From Nereida sp024640765 (lineage in GTDB: Bacteria; Pseudomonadota; Alphaproteobacteria; Rhodobacterales; Rhodobacteraceae): DNA of 64,000 nt. The stretch is from NCBI GenBank assembly GCA_024640765.1, contig JAHEEK010000004.1:276193-340192 (forward strand), in the 5' to 3' direction. Below are positions 27,809 to 36,680 of the stretch, piece by piece. The position numbers and the translations under genes were made by a program. Each line of letters starts with the position of its first letter. Within the stretch, counting starts at the first letter, position 1. Under the pieces are notes generated by a model. It saw only the letters and a program-made list of their open reading frames with translations. It ran no database searches and was not told where the DNA came from.

Positions 27809-29032
27809 CTAACCGGTTAAGTCAGCACGATTCAGCGCACAATGGGACCACAGACTGTCCAATGCGCCTACCAATGCATCAATTTCTGAACGCCCATGAA
27901 CCGGTGACGGCGTAAAGCGCAGACGCTCGGCACCGCGCGGAACGGTTGGGAAATTGATGGGCTGCACGTAAATGCCATGGTCTTGCAACAAGTGATCAGA
28001 CAGCACTTTCGTATGCACCGGATCACCCACAATCAGCGGCACAATATGGCTGCCGTGGTCAATTACCGGCAAGCCAAGCGCCTTGAAGCGTGTCTTCAAG
28101 ATGGCTGCTTGTGTCTGATGGGCATCGCGCAGGTCTTGGCGGCGCTTCAGAACTTCCACTGACTTCGCCGCCCCCGCCGCAACTGCTGGCGGCAGTGAGG
28201 TCGTAAAAATAAAGCCCGGCGCATAGGAGCGCACCGCATCCGCCATTTTGGTAGAGGTCGCGATATAGCCCCCCATCACGCCGTACGCCTTAGCCAACGT
28301 GCCGTTGATAATATCGATCCGGCCCATCAACCCGTCACGTTCCGCCACACCGCCACCGCGTGGGCCGTACATGCCAACGGCGTGGACTTCGTCGATGTAG
28401 GTCAGCGCGCCAAATTCGTCGGCAATGTCGCAGATTGCTTCGATTGGTGCGAAATCGCCATCCATTGAGTAAATTGATTCGAACGCGATCAGTTTTGGTG
28501 TGTTCGCAGGCAGCGCAGTCAGTTGCGCACGCAAATAATCCAAATCATTATGCTTGAAAATACGTTTATCGCCACCGTTGCGGCGAATGCCTTCTATCAT
28601 AGACGCGTGGTTCAACGCATCAGACAAAATCACCAATCCAGGAAACAGCTTAGGCAGCGTTGAAAGTGTGGCGTCATTCGCAATGTAAGCGGACGTAAAC
28701 AGCAGCGCCGCTTCTTTGCCGTGAAGATCCGCCAATTCCGCCTCAAGGCGTTTATGATAAACGGTCGTGCCAGAAATATTGCGCGTCCCGCCAGAGCCCG
28801 CGCCCGTCGCATCAAGCGCTTCATGCATTGCGGTCAGTACTTCTTCGTTCTGCCCCATACCCAAATAATCGTTGCCGCACCAAACAGTTACTGGTTTACG
28901 GTTGCCGTCGGGATGTGTCCACTCAGCGTGCGGATATTGCCCCCGCGTCCGTTCAATATCAATAAACGTGCGGTAACGGCCTTCGTCGTGAAGGCGTTGC
29001 AGGGCTGCATCTAGCTGTGTGTCAAACGTCAT
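27809..29032 (-). CDS. hemA: 5-aminolevulinate synthase
   Basis: PLP enzyme that condenses glycine and succinyl-CoA to 5-aminolevulinate, the first step of haem and (where present) bacteriochlorophyll synthesis by the Shemin route of Alphaproteobacteria. The 407 residues show NDYLGMGQNEEV near residue 55, GSGGTRNISGTTVYHKRLE, DEVHAVGMYGPRGGG and the Schiff-base lysine in TLAKAYGVMGGYIA. The enzyme is of normal length. It follows a small exported hypothetical protein gene on the same strand by 86 bp. Confidence 0.97.
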   Translation of the reverse strand: MTFDTQLDAALQRLHDEGRYRTFIDIERTRGQYPHAEWTHPDGNRKPVTVWCGNDYLGMGQNEEVLTAMHEALDATGAGSGGTRNISGTTVYHKRLEAELADLHGKEAALLFTSAYIANDATLSTLPKLFPGLVILSDALNHASMIEGIRRNGGDKRIFKHNDLDYLRAQLTALPANTPKLIAFESIYSMDGDFAPIEAICDIADEFGALTYIDEVHAVGMYGPRGGGVAERDGLMGRIDIINGTLAKAYGVMGGYIATSTKMADAVRSYAPGFIFTTSLPPAVAAGAAKSVEVLKRRQDLRDAHQTQAAILKTRFKALGLPVIDHGSHIVPLIVGDPVHTKVLSDHLLQDHGIYVQPINFPTVPRGAERLRFTPSPVHGRSEIDALVGALDSLWSHCALNRADLTG

Positions 29033-29117
29033 GTGTCTCTCCCGATGGGGCGCTTATAGGGTATATAGGGTCCAGAAATCCACCAGCACACGCTACATAT
29101 TGTCACTTTGCGCCAGA

Positions 29118-29696
29118 TCAATCCTGAATAGCGATGAGACAGTCGTCCGTTTGGGCTTGCTCAGCACATGCACTCAGCGCCGCAGACGCGGCCCCTTCAC
29201 CGGTTGCAACTATAAAAGTCCCCACTGTGGGAGAGATCGCAAACGCCTTCTCACCGCGCACGCGGCGGTAAGATTTGCGCCATGCTTCTGTAGCACCGTG
29301 CGATAAAGTCAGCTCAACCGGCTCAAAGTTTCGCGGGCGCACCATTGCAACGAGCTCGCAGGCGGCTTCGCCCCTTTTGGCCGCGTCACAGGCTGACAAC
29401 GCTTTAGCACGGGCAACGTCCATCGTGTGATCGTTGGCCGCGGCGATCGTAGCTGGATTCAAGATCCCATCATCTGGTGATGCGGCAATTGCTGCGTAAT
29501 AAAGTTGCTGTTCGGCCACTTGTTCAACCAAGGTAGCATTATCAGGTGTCAGCCAGTCGCGGGGGATCAACTCAACTTCACGGCCCTTCAGGCTGAACAA
29601 TTCCGCTTTTGCCTCAGCATTACTGACCGGCTCTGCGCCTGCAACCACCCCAAATACCCACAGCGAAAACACCCCAATCGCCCCAACAATACGCAT
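29118..29696 (-). CDS. Exported protein of unknown function
   Basis: A 192-residue protein with a signal peptide (VGAIGVFSLWVFGVVAGA) and a probable periplasmic body. It has two cysteine pairs, LSACDAAKRGEAACELV and LSACAEQAQTDDCLIA, which look like matching halves with disulfide potential. The second half carries ATEAWRKSYRRVRGEKAFAI. I do not recognise a characterised family. Proteins of this sort sit beside hemA in related genomes and I believe they are sometimes mislabelled as 5-aminolevulinate synthase. It is upstream of hemA on the same strand and could be co-transcribed. Confidence 0.75.
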   Translation of the reverse strand: MRIVGAIGVFSLWVFGVVAGAEPVSNAEAKAELFSLKGREVELIPRDWLTPDNATLVEQVAEQQLYYAAIAASPDDGILNPATIAAANDHTMDVARAKALSACDAAKRGEAACELVAMVRPRNFEPVELTLSHGATEAWRKSYRRVRGEKAFAISPTVGTFIVATGEGAASAALSACAEQAQTDDCLIAIQD

Positions 29697-29805
29697 GATT
29701 TCGCCCCTTTGTTCCCAATTTCTGTTAACCTATATTCTGTTTCTGGACAGGTCCACCAAAGGCTCCTAGGGTGCGGCAAAACTTAGCTAAAAATAAGGCG
29801 CTAGC

Positions 29806-31182
29806 ATGTCCAATCTCGATCCGGTCCTGTCACATATCGACGAAAACCTCAGCGCCGCGACCGAGCGCCTTTTCGAGTTGATGCGCATCCCGTCGATCTC
29901 AACAGACCCCGCTTTCAAAGAACACTGTGACGCAGCCGCAGATTGGTTGGTAAGTGATTTGGCTTCAATGGGTGTGACCGCAACAAAACGCGCAACACCA
30001 GGCCATCCAATGGTGGTTGGTCATACAAATGGGACGGGAAAACACGTCACATTTTATGGCCATTATGACGTGCAACCCGTTGATCCGCTTGATCTTTGGC
30101 ATAGTGACCCCTTCGCTCCCGCGCTTGAGGATACGGACGCGGGCAAAGTCATTCGCGGGCGTGGCGCGGCAGACGACAAAGGCCAGTTGATGACCTTTGT
30201 GGAGGCGTGTCGCGCGTGGATCTCTGTGCACGGAAGCCTGCCCATCAACGTCAGCTTTTTCTTTGAAGGCGAAGAAGAAAGCGGCTCGCCTTCTTTGATC
30301 CCGTTCATGCGCGAAAACAAAGACGAGCTGTCCTCTGATCTGGCGCTGATCTGCGATACAGGCATGTTCGACCGCAAAACACCCGCTATCTCAACACAGT
30401 TGCGTGGCCTTTTGGGTGAAGAGCTTACCATCACGGGACCACGGATTGACCTGCATTCTGGCATGTACGGCGGGGCTGCCATTAACCCTATTCGCGTGCT
30501 GTCAAAAATCATTGCATCCCTGCATGACGCTGAAGGTCGCGTGACTGTCCCCGGCTTTTATGAGGGCGTGCCCGAAATGTCGCCTAAACTTCAAAAGCAG
30601 TGGGAAGATTTGAACTTTGATGATGCGGCATTTCTTGAAGCGGTTGGCTTGTCTGAACTGGCGAGTGAGCACGGCAAAACCGCCCTTGAAATGTTATGGG
30701 CGCGCCCGACCTGTGAGGTGAACGGCATCAACGCGGGCTACACTGGCGACGGGTTCAAAACCGTGCTGCCATCGAAAGCCAGCGCAAAGATCAGCTTCCG
30801 CCTTGTTGGCACCCAAGATCCCCACGCGATCCGTGCAGCGTTCCGCCAAATGGTCCAAGATGCCTTGCCAGCTGATTGTAGCGTTGAATTCAAAGGCCAC
30901 GGAAATTCATCAGCCGTACAAATGTCCACGGCTGATCCGGCGTTTGAAAAAGCGCGTCTTGCGCTGTCGGATGAGTGGCCAAACCCTGCGGCGTTTGTGG
31001 GCTGCGGAGGCTCAATTCCGATCGCGGGACACTTCAAAACCGAATTGGACACAGACGCGATGCTGATTGGCTTTGGCCGCGATGATGATGCAATCCACTC
31101 ACCCAACGAAAAATATGACCTTGAGAGTTTCCACAAAGGGATGCGCAGTTGGGCACGGGTGCTGGACGCGCTGTCACGGTAG
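29806..31182 (+). CDS. M20 family dipeptidase
   Basis: A 458-residue zinc metallopeptidase of the M20/carnosinase-like family. Metal-binding motifs are FYGHYDVQPVDP, GAADDKGQLMTF and FFEGEEESGSPS with the catalytic glutamate; the dimerisation domain includes DLHSGMYGGAAINP, and the last metal ligand is near DDDAIHSPNEKYD. It probably cleaves dipeptides or related amides in the cytoplasm. No signal peptide is visible. It stands alone, followed by its own rho-independent terminator and the tRNA genes on the other strand. Confidence 0.94.
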   Translation: MSNLDPVLSHIDENLSAATERLFELMRIPSISTDPAFKEHCDAAADWLVSDLASMGVTATKRATPGHPMVVGHTNGTGKHVTFYGHYDVQPVDPLDLWHSDPFAPALEDTDAGKVIRGRGAADDKGQLMTFVEACRAWISVHGSLPINVSFFFEGEEESGSPSLIPFMRENKDELSSDLALICDTGMFDRKTPAISTQLRGLLGEELTITGPRIDLHSGMYGGAAINPIRVLSKIIASLHDAEGRVTVPGFYEGVPEMSPKLQKQWEDLNFDDAAFLEAVGLSELASEHGKTALEMLWARPTCEVNGINAGYTGDGFKTVLPSKASAKISFRLVGTQDPHAIRAAFRQMVQDALPADCSVEFKGHGNSSAVQMSTADPAFEKARLALSDEWPNPAAFVGCGGSIPIAGHFKTELDTDAMLIGFGRDDDAIHSPNEKYDLESFHKGMRSWARVLDALSR

Positions 31183-31207
31183 CTGATCCCTTTCCTGCAA
31201 AAAAATC

Positions 31208-31242
31208 AAAGCGCGGTGGTGAACAACCATCGCGCTTTTTTT
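31208..31242 (+). terminator. Rho-independent terminator after the M20 dipeptidase
   Basis: Thirteen-base stem AAAGCGCGGTGGT / ACCATCGCGCTTT with one G-T pair, five-base loop GAACA, and a run of seven T residues at the 3' side. Confidence 0.9.
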
Positions 31243-31328
31243 CATAGGAGGTGAATGAAGCGCGAACTGAAACAACCAAATATATGATCGTCCAACTAGA
31301 ACTACTGATGTCTGAAAGAGGGTGAGAG

Positions 31329-31405
31329 TGGCGCGGTTGACGGGGCTCGAACCCGCGACCCCCGGCGTGACAGGCCGGTACTCTAACCAGCTGAGCTACA
31401 ACCGC
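31329..31405 (-). tRNA. tRNA-Asp (anticodon GTC), copy 1
   Basis: On the minus strand a 77-nt cloverleaf with acceptor GCGGTTG/CAACCGC, D arm GCTCAGCTGGTTAGAGT, anticodon arm with CCTGTCACG (GTC), T arm with GGTTCGAGCCC and an encoded CCA end. It differs from the second copy by one base in the D loop region. Confidence 0.96.
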
Positions 31406-31439
31406 GCATCTCACACGTTTAGTTTGGACTTAGCAGCGA

Positions 31440-31516
31440 TGGCGCGGTTGACGGGGCTCGAACCCGCGACCCCCGGCGTGACAGGCCGGTACTCTAACCA
31501 ACTGAGCTACAACCGC
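31440..31516 (-). tRNA. tRNA-Asp (anticodon GTC), copy 2
   Basis: A 77-nt cloverleaf nearly identical to the copy 34 bp away, with the same acceptor stem GCGGTTG/CAACCGC, anticodon GTC and encoded CCA. The D arm reads GCTCAGTTGGTTAGAGT instead of GCTCAGCTGG. Confidence 0.96.
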
Positions 31517-31710
31517 CCACTGCTACACGCCAAACCGGACGCGTTCCGTGCAGATACCCACGCACCGCCACCCCGTCAAGCGGAAGTCGCGGCATTTTGT
31601 AACAAAAATTCAATTATTTCAGTGGCGGTAGTTGAAGTCATAAAAACGCTTCTAAAAACGCAACTTAAGCACAGTGCATTTGCGGCGTGAATAATAACAT
31701 CGGGAGGGAA

Positions 31711-31786
31711 TGGTGGGTCGTGAGAGGCTCGAACTCCCGACATCTTCCGTGTAAAGGAAGCGCTCTACCAACTGAGCTAACGACCC
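31711..31786 (-). tRNA. tRNA-Val (anticodon TAC)
   Basis: A 76-nt cloverleaf on the minus strand: acceptor GGGTCGT/ACGACCC, D arm GCTCAGTTGGTAGAGC, anticodon stem CTTCC/GGAAG around TTTACAC (anticodon TAC), T arm GGGAGTTCGAGCCTCTC-like and encoded CCA. Confidence 0.96.
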
Positions 31787-31841
31787 GATGAACGGTGTAT
31801 TAGCGCCAAACCTTTGGGCGCTGCAACCCCCTTTTTCACCC

Positions 31842-32429
31842 TTATTCGAGTTTTGTCTGAACACCACCGCTCAGACGGTACACAACACCCTGCCCGCCCG
31901 GCAATTTCCCAAGGTTTTCTGTGGGTTGCCCCAAAACGACCGCCCGCAGCATTCGGCTGGTAATCCCGTGGGTGATAAGCACGGTTGGCCCTGTCAGACT
32001 ATCAATTAATGATTGCGCGCGGATGCGAAGCGCCTCAAACCCCTCGCCCTGCGGCGCGTATTCGTAAAGCGCGAGCGCCCCGTCCGGCGTATCTTCAACC
32101 ACTGCATAGCTTGGCAGCTCCGCAAGGCAGTCCTGACGCAGGCGTCCTGACCATGTGCCAACAGTAATTTCCGCAAGAAGGTCATTTGTCTCAATTTCGC
32201 CTAAACCCGCCACTGCAATTTCAGCAGTTTGCAAAGCCCGACCTTGGGGGCTGCTCAGCACGTGCCACCCGTCGATCCCAATACGTTTGAGTATCGCGTG
32301 TTGCGCTGCGGCCTGCTGACGGCCAAGTGGCGTCAGGTCGCTATCAAGAGCACCCTGCATCCGGCCTTCACGGTTCCATTCTGTTTCGCCATGGCGCATG
32401 ATCAATAGGTCCGGATAAGTTTTGTTCAT
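31842..32429 (-). CDS. Histidine phosphatase family protein (phosphoglycerate-mutase-like)
   Basis: A 195-residue cytoplasmic protein of the phosphoglycerate mutase-like superfamily. The catalytic histidine is in LLIMRHGETEWNREGRMQG, the conserved arginine region is SSPQGRALQTAEIA, and the second histidine is in VLITHGITSRMLRAV. The substrate is not evident; GpmB-like proteins include broad phosphatases rather than true mutases. The ATG at 32429 fits the family start; a TTG at 32459 would add ten residues. It lies between tRNA-Val and the HU-like gene, all on the minus strand. Confidence 0.93.
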   Translation of the reverse strand: MNKTYPDLLIMRHGETEWNREGRMQGALDSDLTPLGRQQAAAQHAILKRIGIDGWHVLSSPQGRALQTAEIAVAGLGEIETNDLLAEITVGTWSGRLRQDCLAELPSYAVVEDTPDGALALYEYAPQGEGFEALRIRAQSLIDSLTGPTVLITHGITSRMLRAVVLGQPTENLGKLPGGQGVVYRLSGGVQTKLE

Positions 32430-32489
32430 CCCAGCTTTACCTCGATTATCTTGGATCAAGCTGGGGCGGTCCCTATCACGATCCGGCTG

Positions 32490-32877
32490 TTATTCGGCGT
32501 CTACGCCAGCTCCATGCACCGTTTTGCGTTGCCGGATTTTGCAGACAAACACTTTTGCACCAGCCATTTCTTTTTGTCGATTGATCTTCAGCTTACCAAA
32601 AGGCTGCAGATTGAGTTCTTCACCCTTTGCCAACGCATCCCCGAGCACATCAAGCATCGCCTCGACAACAGGTTTAGCGTCTTTGCGCTTTGCGCCGCTT
32701 TTAATGACGACACGGTCGATCAACTCTTTTTTTGCGAAGGCTAGGCGTTACCTCAACCGGTGCAGAGCCTATCCCCGTTTTCACCACCACAACGTTTGAT
32801 CCAGCTGGTGTGTCTGATGTTTTGCTTTTTGCTGTGGATACAGCCGCTTGAACCGGTGATTTAGGTGTCTTGGCCAT
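32490..32877 (-). pseudogene. HU-family DNA-binding protein, frameshifted at an A7 run
   Basis: The start at 32877 has a strong AGGAGG site and codes for a Lys/Ala/Ser/Pro-rich leader (MAKTPKSPVQAAVS...) of about 50 residues. That frame ends soon after, at VDRPCRH. In a second frame the HU fold continues: KKELIDRVVIKSGAKRKDA, PVVEAMLDVLGDALAKG, LNLQPFGKLKINRQK, ending at 32490. The two frames join if one base is removed from the run of seven A residues (plus-strand T7 at 32727-32733). Restored, the product is about 128 residues, an HU-like nucleoid protein with the basic N-terminal tail seen in Rhodobacteraceae. It may be a sequencing error, a true mutation, or rescued by polymerase slippage. 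Confidence 0.8.
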
Positions 32878-33126
32878 AATGCGGCCTCCTACTTATTAAA
32901 CGTTTCCAATACACTAGCAGGCTAGCGCAAAGCCCGCAGACCAGCTACACCCGACATGGACAAAGGGTTAATTGGGCCCGCCGCGCACCCACCTGTTGTC
33001 TCTGCGCACCACTTTTGGGCCGTTTTGCGTCGGATTAAGTCATATTTTACACAATAATTGACCATGACCAGCAAGATGATATGACGAGGCATAGTTATAA
33101 ACTTGCGGTCTATGAAAGCTTTCAAA

Positions 33127-33306
33127 ATGAAAAAAACAATTATCACAACATGTGCAGTACTGGCATTCGCAACACCAACATTCGCTGGCGGCTTGTCCGA
33201 CGCAATGGTTGCTCCAGAAGTTATCGCTGCTGATACAACATCAAGCAGCTCACAAGGCATCCTGGTTCCAATCATGGCGCTTTTGTTGCTCGCAGCTGCA
33301 AGCTAA
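33127..33306 (+). CDS. Small exported protein with C-terminal hydrophobic segment
   Basis: A 59-residue product starting MKKTIITTCAVLAFATPTFA, a clear signal peptide cleaved after AFA, followed by a short acidic stretch (LSDAMVAPEVIAADTTSSSS) and a C-terminal hydrophobic segment (GILVPIMALLLLAAAS). An ATG at 33112 would add MKAFK. The mature product would be about 40 residues and membrane-associated. Proteins of this design are frequent in Roseobacters and I recall them labelled ferrochelatase by mistake; the function is unknown. It has its own intergenic region upstream and a strong terminator downstream, so it forms a single-gene unit, probably well expressed. Confidence 0.8.
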   Translation: MKKTIITTCAVLAFATPTFAGGLSDAMVAPEVIAADTTSSSSQGILVPIMALLLLAAAS

Positions 33307-33337
33307 GCCTAAACGCTTAGTAAAAAGAACTTGGGAG

Positions 33338-33365
33338 AGGCCTGCCATTTTGGCGGGCCTTTTTC
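33338..33365 (+). terminator. Rho-independent terminator of the small exported protein gene
   Basis: Ten-base stem AGGCCTGCCA / TGGCGGGCCT (one G-T pair), TTT loop, then TTTTT. Confidence 0.9.
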
Positions 33366-33443
33366 GTTTATAACTACGGGTGTGCGAAGGTTCCAAAGTA
33401 AGGGTCCCCGCCTATGCACCGCCCAAGCGTAAACTTCACAAAC

Positions 33444-33469
33444 AAAAAGGCCGCAGAAAATCTGCGGCC
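33444..33469 (-). terminator. Rho-independent terminator of lon
   Basis: Read on the minus strand: nine-base perfect stem GGCCGCAGA / TCTGCGGCC with a TTT loop followed by TTTTTGTTT, starting 38 bp after the lon stop codon. Confidence 0.9.
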
Positions 33470-33506
33470 CTTACGTATTCTATCGCTCAGCTACACAAGC
33501 AATTGC

Positions 33507-35912
33507 CTAATGCGCAGTCGCACCTGTCGCAGAAACTTTTGCGGCCAAAGCTGCTGCTGCCGCCTCTTCCGCCGCTTCATCCCATTCAATCGCTTCGGGC
33601 TGGCGGATCAGCGCGTGCTCAAGAACTTCTGTCACGTGGGACACTGCGATAATCTCAAGACCCTCTTTTACGTTGTCGGGGATGTCCGGCAGGTCCTTAA
33701 GGTTTTCTTGCGGGATAAGCACAGTTTTGATGCCCCCACGCAGCGCCGCCAAAAGTTTTTCTTTCAGCCCACCAATCGGCATGGCGTTCCCGCGCAACGA
33801 TACCTCACCAGTCATTGCGATATCTTTACGCACTGGAATTTTGGTCAACACAGATACAATAGACGTCACCATCGCAAGACCCGCGCTTGGCCCGTCTTTG
33901 GGAGTCGCACCGTCGGGGACGTGTACGTGGATATCCACAGCATCAAACTTTGTCGGCTTCACACCAATCGCAGGGCTAACCGACCGCACGTACGACGACG
34001 CCGCATCGATGGATTCCTTCATCACATCGCCAAGCTTACCTGTAGTTTTCATACGGCCCTTGCCCGGCAGGCTCAGCGCTTCGATTGACAACAGCTCACC
34101 CCCAACGGACGTGTAGGCAAGACCTGTGACGACACCGATCTGGTCCTCTTTTTCCGCAAGACCGTGTTTGTACTTCGGCACACCTAAGAACTCATCAAGG
34201 TTATCAGCGGTAACTGTTACGGTCTCCGCCTCTTTCTTAATGATCTTCGTCACTGCTTTACGGGCAATCTTGGCCAACTCACGCTCAAGGTTCCGCACGC
34301 CCGCTTCGCGGGTGTAGGTTTGGATCACGCCCGTCAGACCATCATCGCTCAGCTCGAACTCACCCTTGCGCAGACCGTGGTTCTTTTTCTGCTTCTCAAT
34401 CAGATGCTGCTTGGCGATCTCGGCTTTTTCGTCCTCGGTGTATCCCGAAAGGCTAATGATCTCCATCCGGTCTAAAAGCGGACCCGGCATGTTGTAAGAG
34501 TTCGCCGTTGTCAGGAACATCACGTTGGACAAGTCGTACTCCACCTCAAGGTAGTGATCGACAAATGTGCCGTTCTGCTCTGGATCAAGCACTTCAAGCA
34601 TCGCAGATGCAGGATCTCCACGGAAGTCCTGCCCCATCTTGTCGATCTCATCTAGCAAAATGAGCGGATTGGTGGTTTTCGCCTTTTTCAACGCCTGAAT
34701 GATCTTACCAGGCATTGAGCCAATATACGTCCGGCGGTGTCCGCGGATCTCGGATTCGTCCCGCACACCCCCAAGAGAGATGCGGATAAACTCGCGGCCC
34801 GTCGCGCGCGCCACAGATTTACCGAGCGAGGTTTTACCCACACCGGGAGGGCCCACAAGGCACATGATCGGCCCCTTCAGCTTGGCCGAGCGTTGCTGCA
34901 CCGCTAGATATTCAACAATGCGCTCTTTTACTTTGTCCAAACCGTAGTGATCCGTGTCCAAAACCTTTTGCGCATGGCCAAGGTCTTTTTTCACGCGGGA
35001 CTTTTTGCCCCACGGAATCGACAGCATCCAGTCTAGATAGTTGCGCACTACAGTCGCTTCGGCAGACATGGGTGACATGTTCTTGAGCTTCTTGATCTCG
35101 GCATCAGATTTTTCACGCGCTTCTTTGGACAGCTTGGTGGCAATAACTTTTGCCTCCAACTCGGCCACTTCGCCAGCGCCCTCTTCCCCGTCGCCAAGCT
35201 CTTTCTGAATGGCTTTCATTTGCTCATTCAAATAATACTCGCGCTGCGTCCGTTCCATTTGGGACTTCACACGGGTCTTGATCTTCTTTTCGACCTGCAA
35301 AACAGACATCTCGCCCTGCATCAGCGCAAAAATCTGTTCCAGACGTTCGGCAATGTTCAGGGTTTCGAGAAGCTTTTGCTTTTCATCAACTTCAATGCCT
35401 AAGTGACCCGCAACCAAATCCGCCAGCTTCGCAGGTTCCTCGGCTTCTTCAACGGCTGTAAGAGCCTCCTCGGGGACGTTCTTTTTGACTTTGGCGTAGC
35501 GTGCAAATTCCTCTCCCACAGTACGCACAAGCGCCTCAACTGTGTCCGCATCCCCGGGTAGCTCGGTCAAATACTCCGCACTGGCTTCAAAGAAGCTGTT
35601 GTTTTCAAGGTACTCTGAAATGCGCACTCGTGCGACACCTTCAACCAGAACTTTCACGGTGCCGTCGGGCAATTTTAAAAGCTGCAAGACGTTCGCCAGA
35701 ACACCCGCTTTGTAGATGCCATCTGTGTCAGGATCATCGGCGGATGGGTCAACTTGGCTGGCGAGCAAGATTTGTTTGTCGTCGGCCATCACCTCTTCCA
35801 AGGCGCGGACAGATTTATCACGGCCCACAAAGAGCGGCACGATCATATGCGGAAACACAACAATGTCGCGCAACGGCAAAACGGGATAAGATGAATTCAA
35901 CGGATCTTGCAT
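33507..35912 (-). CDS. lon: ATP-dependent protease La
   Basis: Cytoplasmic AAA+ serine protease of 801 residues, the usual length. The N-terminal substrate-binding domain begins SYPVLPLRDIVVFPHMIVPL; the ATPase domain has Walker A GPPGVGKTSLGKS near residue 350 and Walker B ILLDEIDKMG; the protease domain has the catalytic serine in PKDGPSAGLAM and the lysine in GGLKEKLLAALRGG. It degrades damaged and regulatory proteins. The ATG at 35912 follows AAGGAAAA and matches the family start; a longer frame from 35963 is not supported. A terminator follows the gene. Confidence 0.97.
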   Translation of the reverse strand: MQDPLNSSYPVLPLRDIVVFPHMIVPLFVGRDKSVRALEEVMADDKQILLASQVDPSADDPDTDGIYKAGVLANVLQLLKLPDGTVKVLVEGVARVRISEYLENNSFFEASAEYLTELPGDADTVEALVRTVGEEFARYAKVKKNVPEEALTAVEEAEEPAKLADLVAGHLGIEVDEKQKLLETLNIAERLEQIFALMQGEMSVLQVEKKIKTRVKSQMERTQREYYLNEQMKAIQKELGDGEEGAGEVAELEAKVIATKLSKEAREKSDAEIKKLKNMSPMSAEATVVRNYLDWMLSIPWGKKSRVKKDLGHAQKVLDTDHYGLDKVKERIVEYLAVQQRSAKLKGPIMCLVGPPGVGKTSLGKSVARATGREFIRISLGGVRDESEIRGHRRTYIGSMPGKIIQALKKAKTTNPLILLDEIDKMGQDFRGDPASAMLEVLDPEQNGTFVDHYLEVEYDLSNVMFLTTANSYNMPGPLLDRMEIISLSGYTEDEKAEIAKQHLIEKQKKNHGLRKGEFELSDDGLTGVIQTYTREAGVRNLERELAKIARKAVTKIIKKEAETVTVTADNLDEFLGVPKYKHGLAEKEDQIGVVTGLAYTSVGGELLSIEALSLPGKGRMKTTGKLGDVMKESIDAASSYVRSVSPAIGVKPTKFDAVDIHVHVPDGATPKDGPSAGLAMVTSIVSVLTKIPVRKDIAMTGEVSLRGNAMPIGGLKEKLLAALRGGIKTVLIPQENLKDLPDIPDNVKEGLEIIAVSHVTEVLEHALIRQPEAIEWDEAAEEAAAAALAAKVSATGATAH

Positions 35913-36189
35913 GAAAATTTTCCTTTTGGCTGGCAGACGGCAGGGACCCCGCAGATGCAGCAATCCAGCACATTCGACCGTCTCCGATCAGGGTTTGAAA
36001 TGGGGCGTTCTGCCGCCGTTTTCAAGCCCGTGCTATCATGTCGTCGGGTAGTTTGCCCCGAGCGGGAGGCACGCACAAGGCGCGAATGAGGCTTTTATTG
36101 AAGATTTATTGGGAAATATGCAGTCTTGCAAAAAACGGCCAAGCCAGACTACGCTACGTTAACCGGTAAGCTTGCGTTAAGTTTTTGGC

Positions 36190-36680
36190 TCACCGGAACG
36201 GATACATCCACACGCGGTAATCATCGATTAACTCATGGGCTTTTTCAATTTGCGCTTGCGTCATTTTTTTCACCACCTCGTCTTGCGAAATGGCCGCGTC
36301 CGGATCGCCGCCGATCGCGCTGAGCACGTACCACATGTAGGCCCGCATCAAGTCGGGCTGGGGCATGCCAAGGCCAAACTCTAGTACCAAGCAACACCGC
36401 TTTGCGCGCCCGGGTGGCCCTTCATGGCGCTGCGCAGGTACCAATCAAATGCGCGGGCACTGTCTTGCTCAACCCCCAATCCAAGGGCGTACATCACACC
36501 GATCAGCTCCTCGGCATCGGCATTGCCAGACCGCGCTGCGGGCCAAAAAGCTTCCATTGCGCGCTCATACTCTCCGGCCTCCATCAGATCACGCGCATGT
36601 TCAATATCGGCCACAGCCGCCGGAGCAGAGGCAAAAACACACGCAACACTTATCACACTTACACGCAAAAACTGGCGCAT
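36190..36680 (-). pseudogene. Sel1-repeat exported protein, frameshifted
   Basis: The start at 36680 has AGGAG at ideal spacing and codes for a signal peptide (RVSVISVACVFASAPAAVA) followed by Sel1/TPR-like helices: ARDLMEAGEYERAMEAFWPA and IGVMYALGLGVEQDSARAFD. That frame stops at 36381-36383 after SGVAWY. Homology continues at once in another frame with LEFGLGMPQPDLMRAYMWYV and IEKAHELIDDYRVWMYPFR, ending at 36190. Inserting one base near 36383-36386 restores a protein of about 163 residues. Sel1 proteins usually bind partner proteins in the periplasm. It is divergent from, and overlaps at the 5' end with, the cytochrome c peroxidase gene. Confidence 0.8.

Noticed and set aside
31322..31690. 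Frame of 122 codons with the repeated phrase LTGLEPATPGVTGRYSNQLSYN.
   Set aside because: It is the antisense reading of the two tRNA-Asp genes, a well-known false protein pattern.
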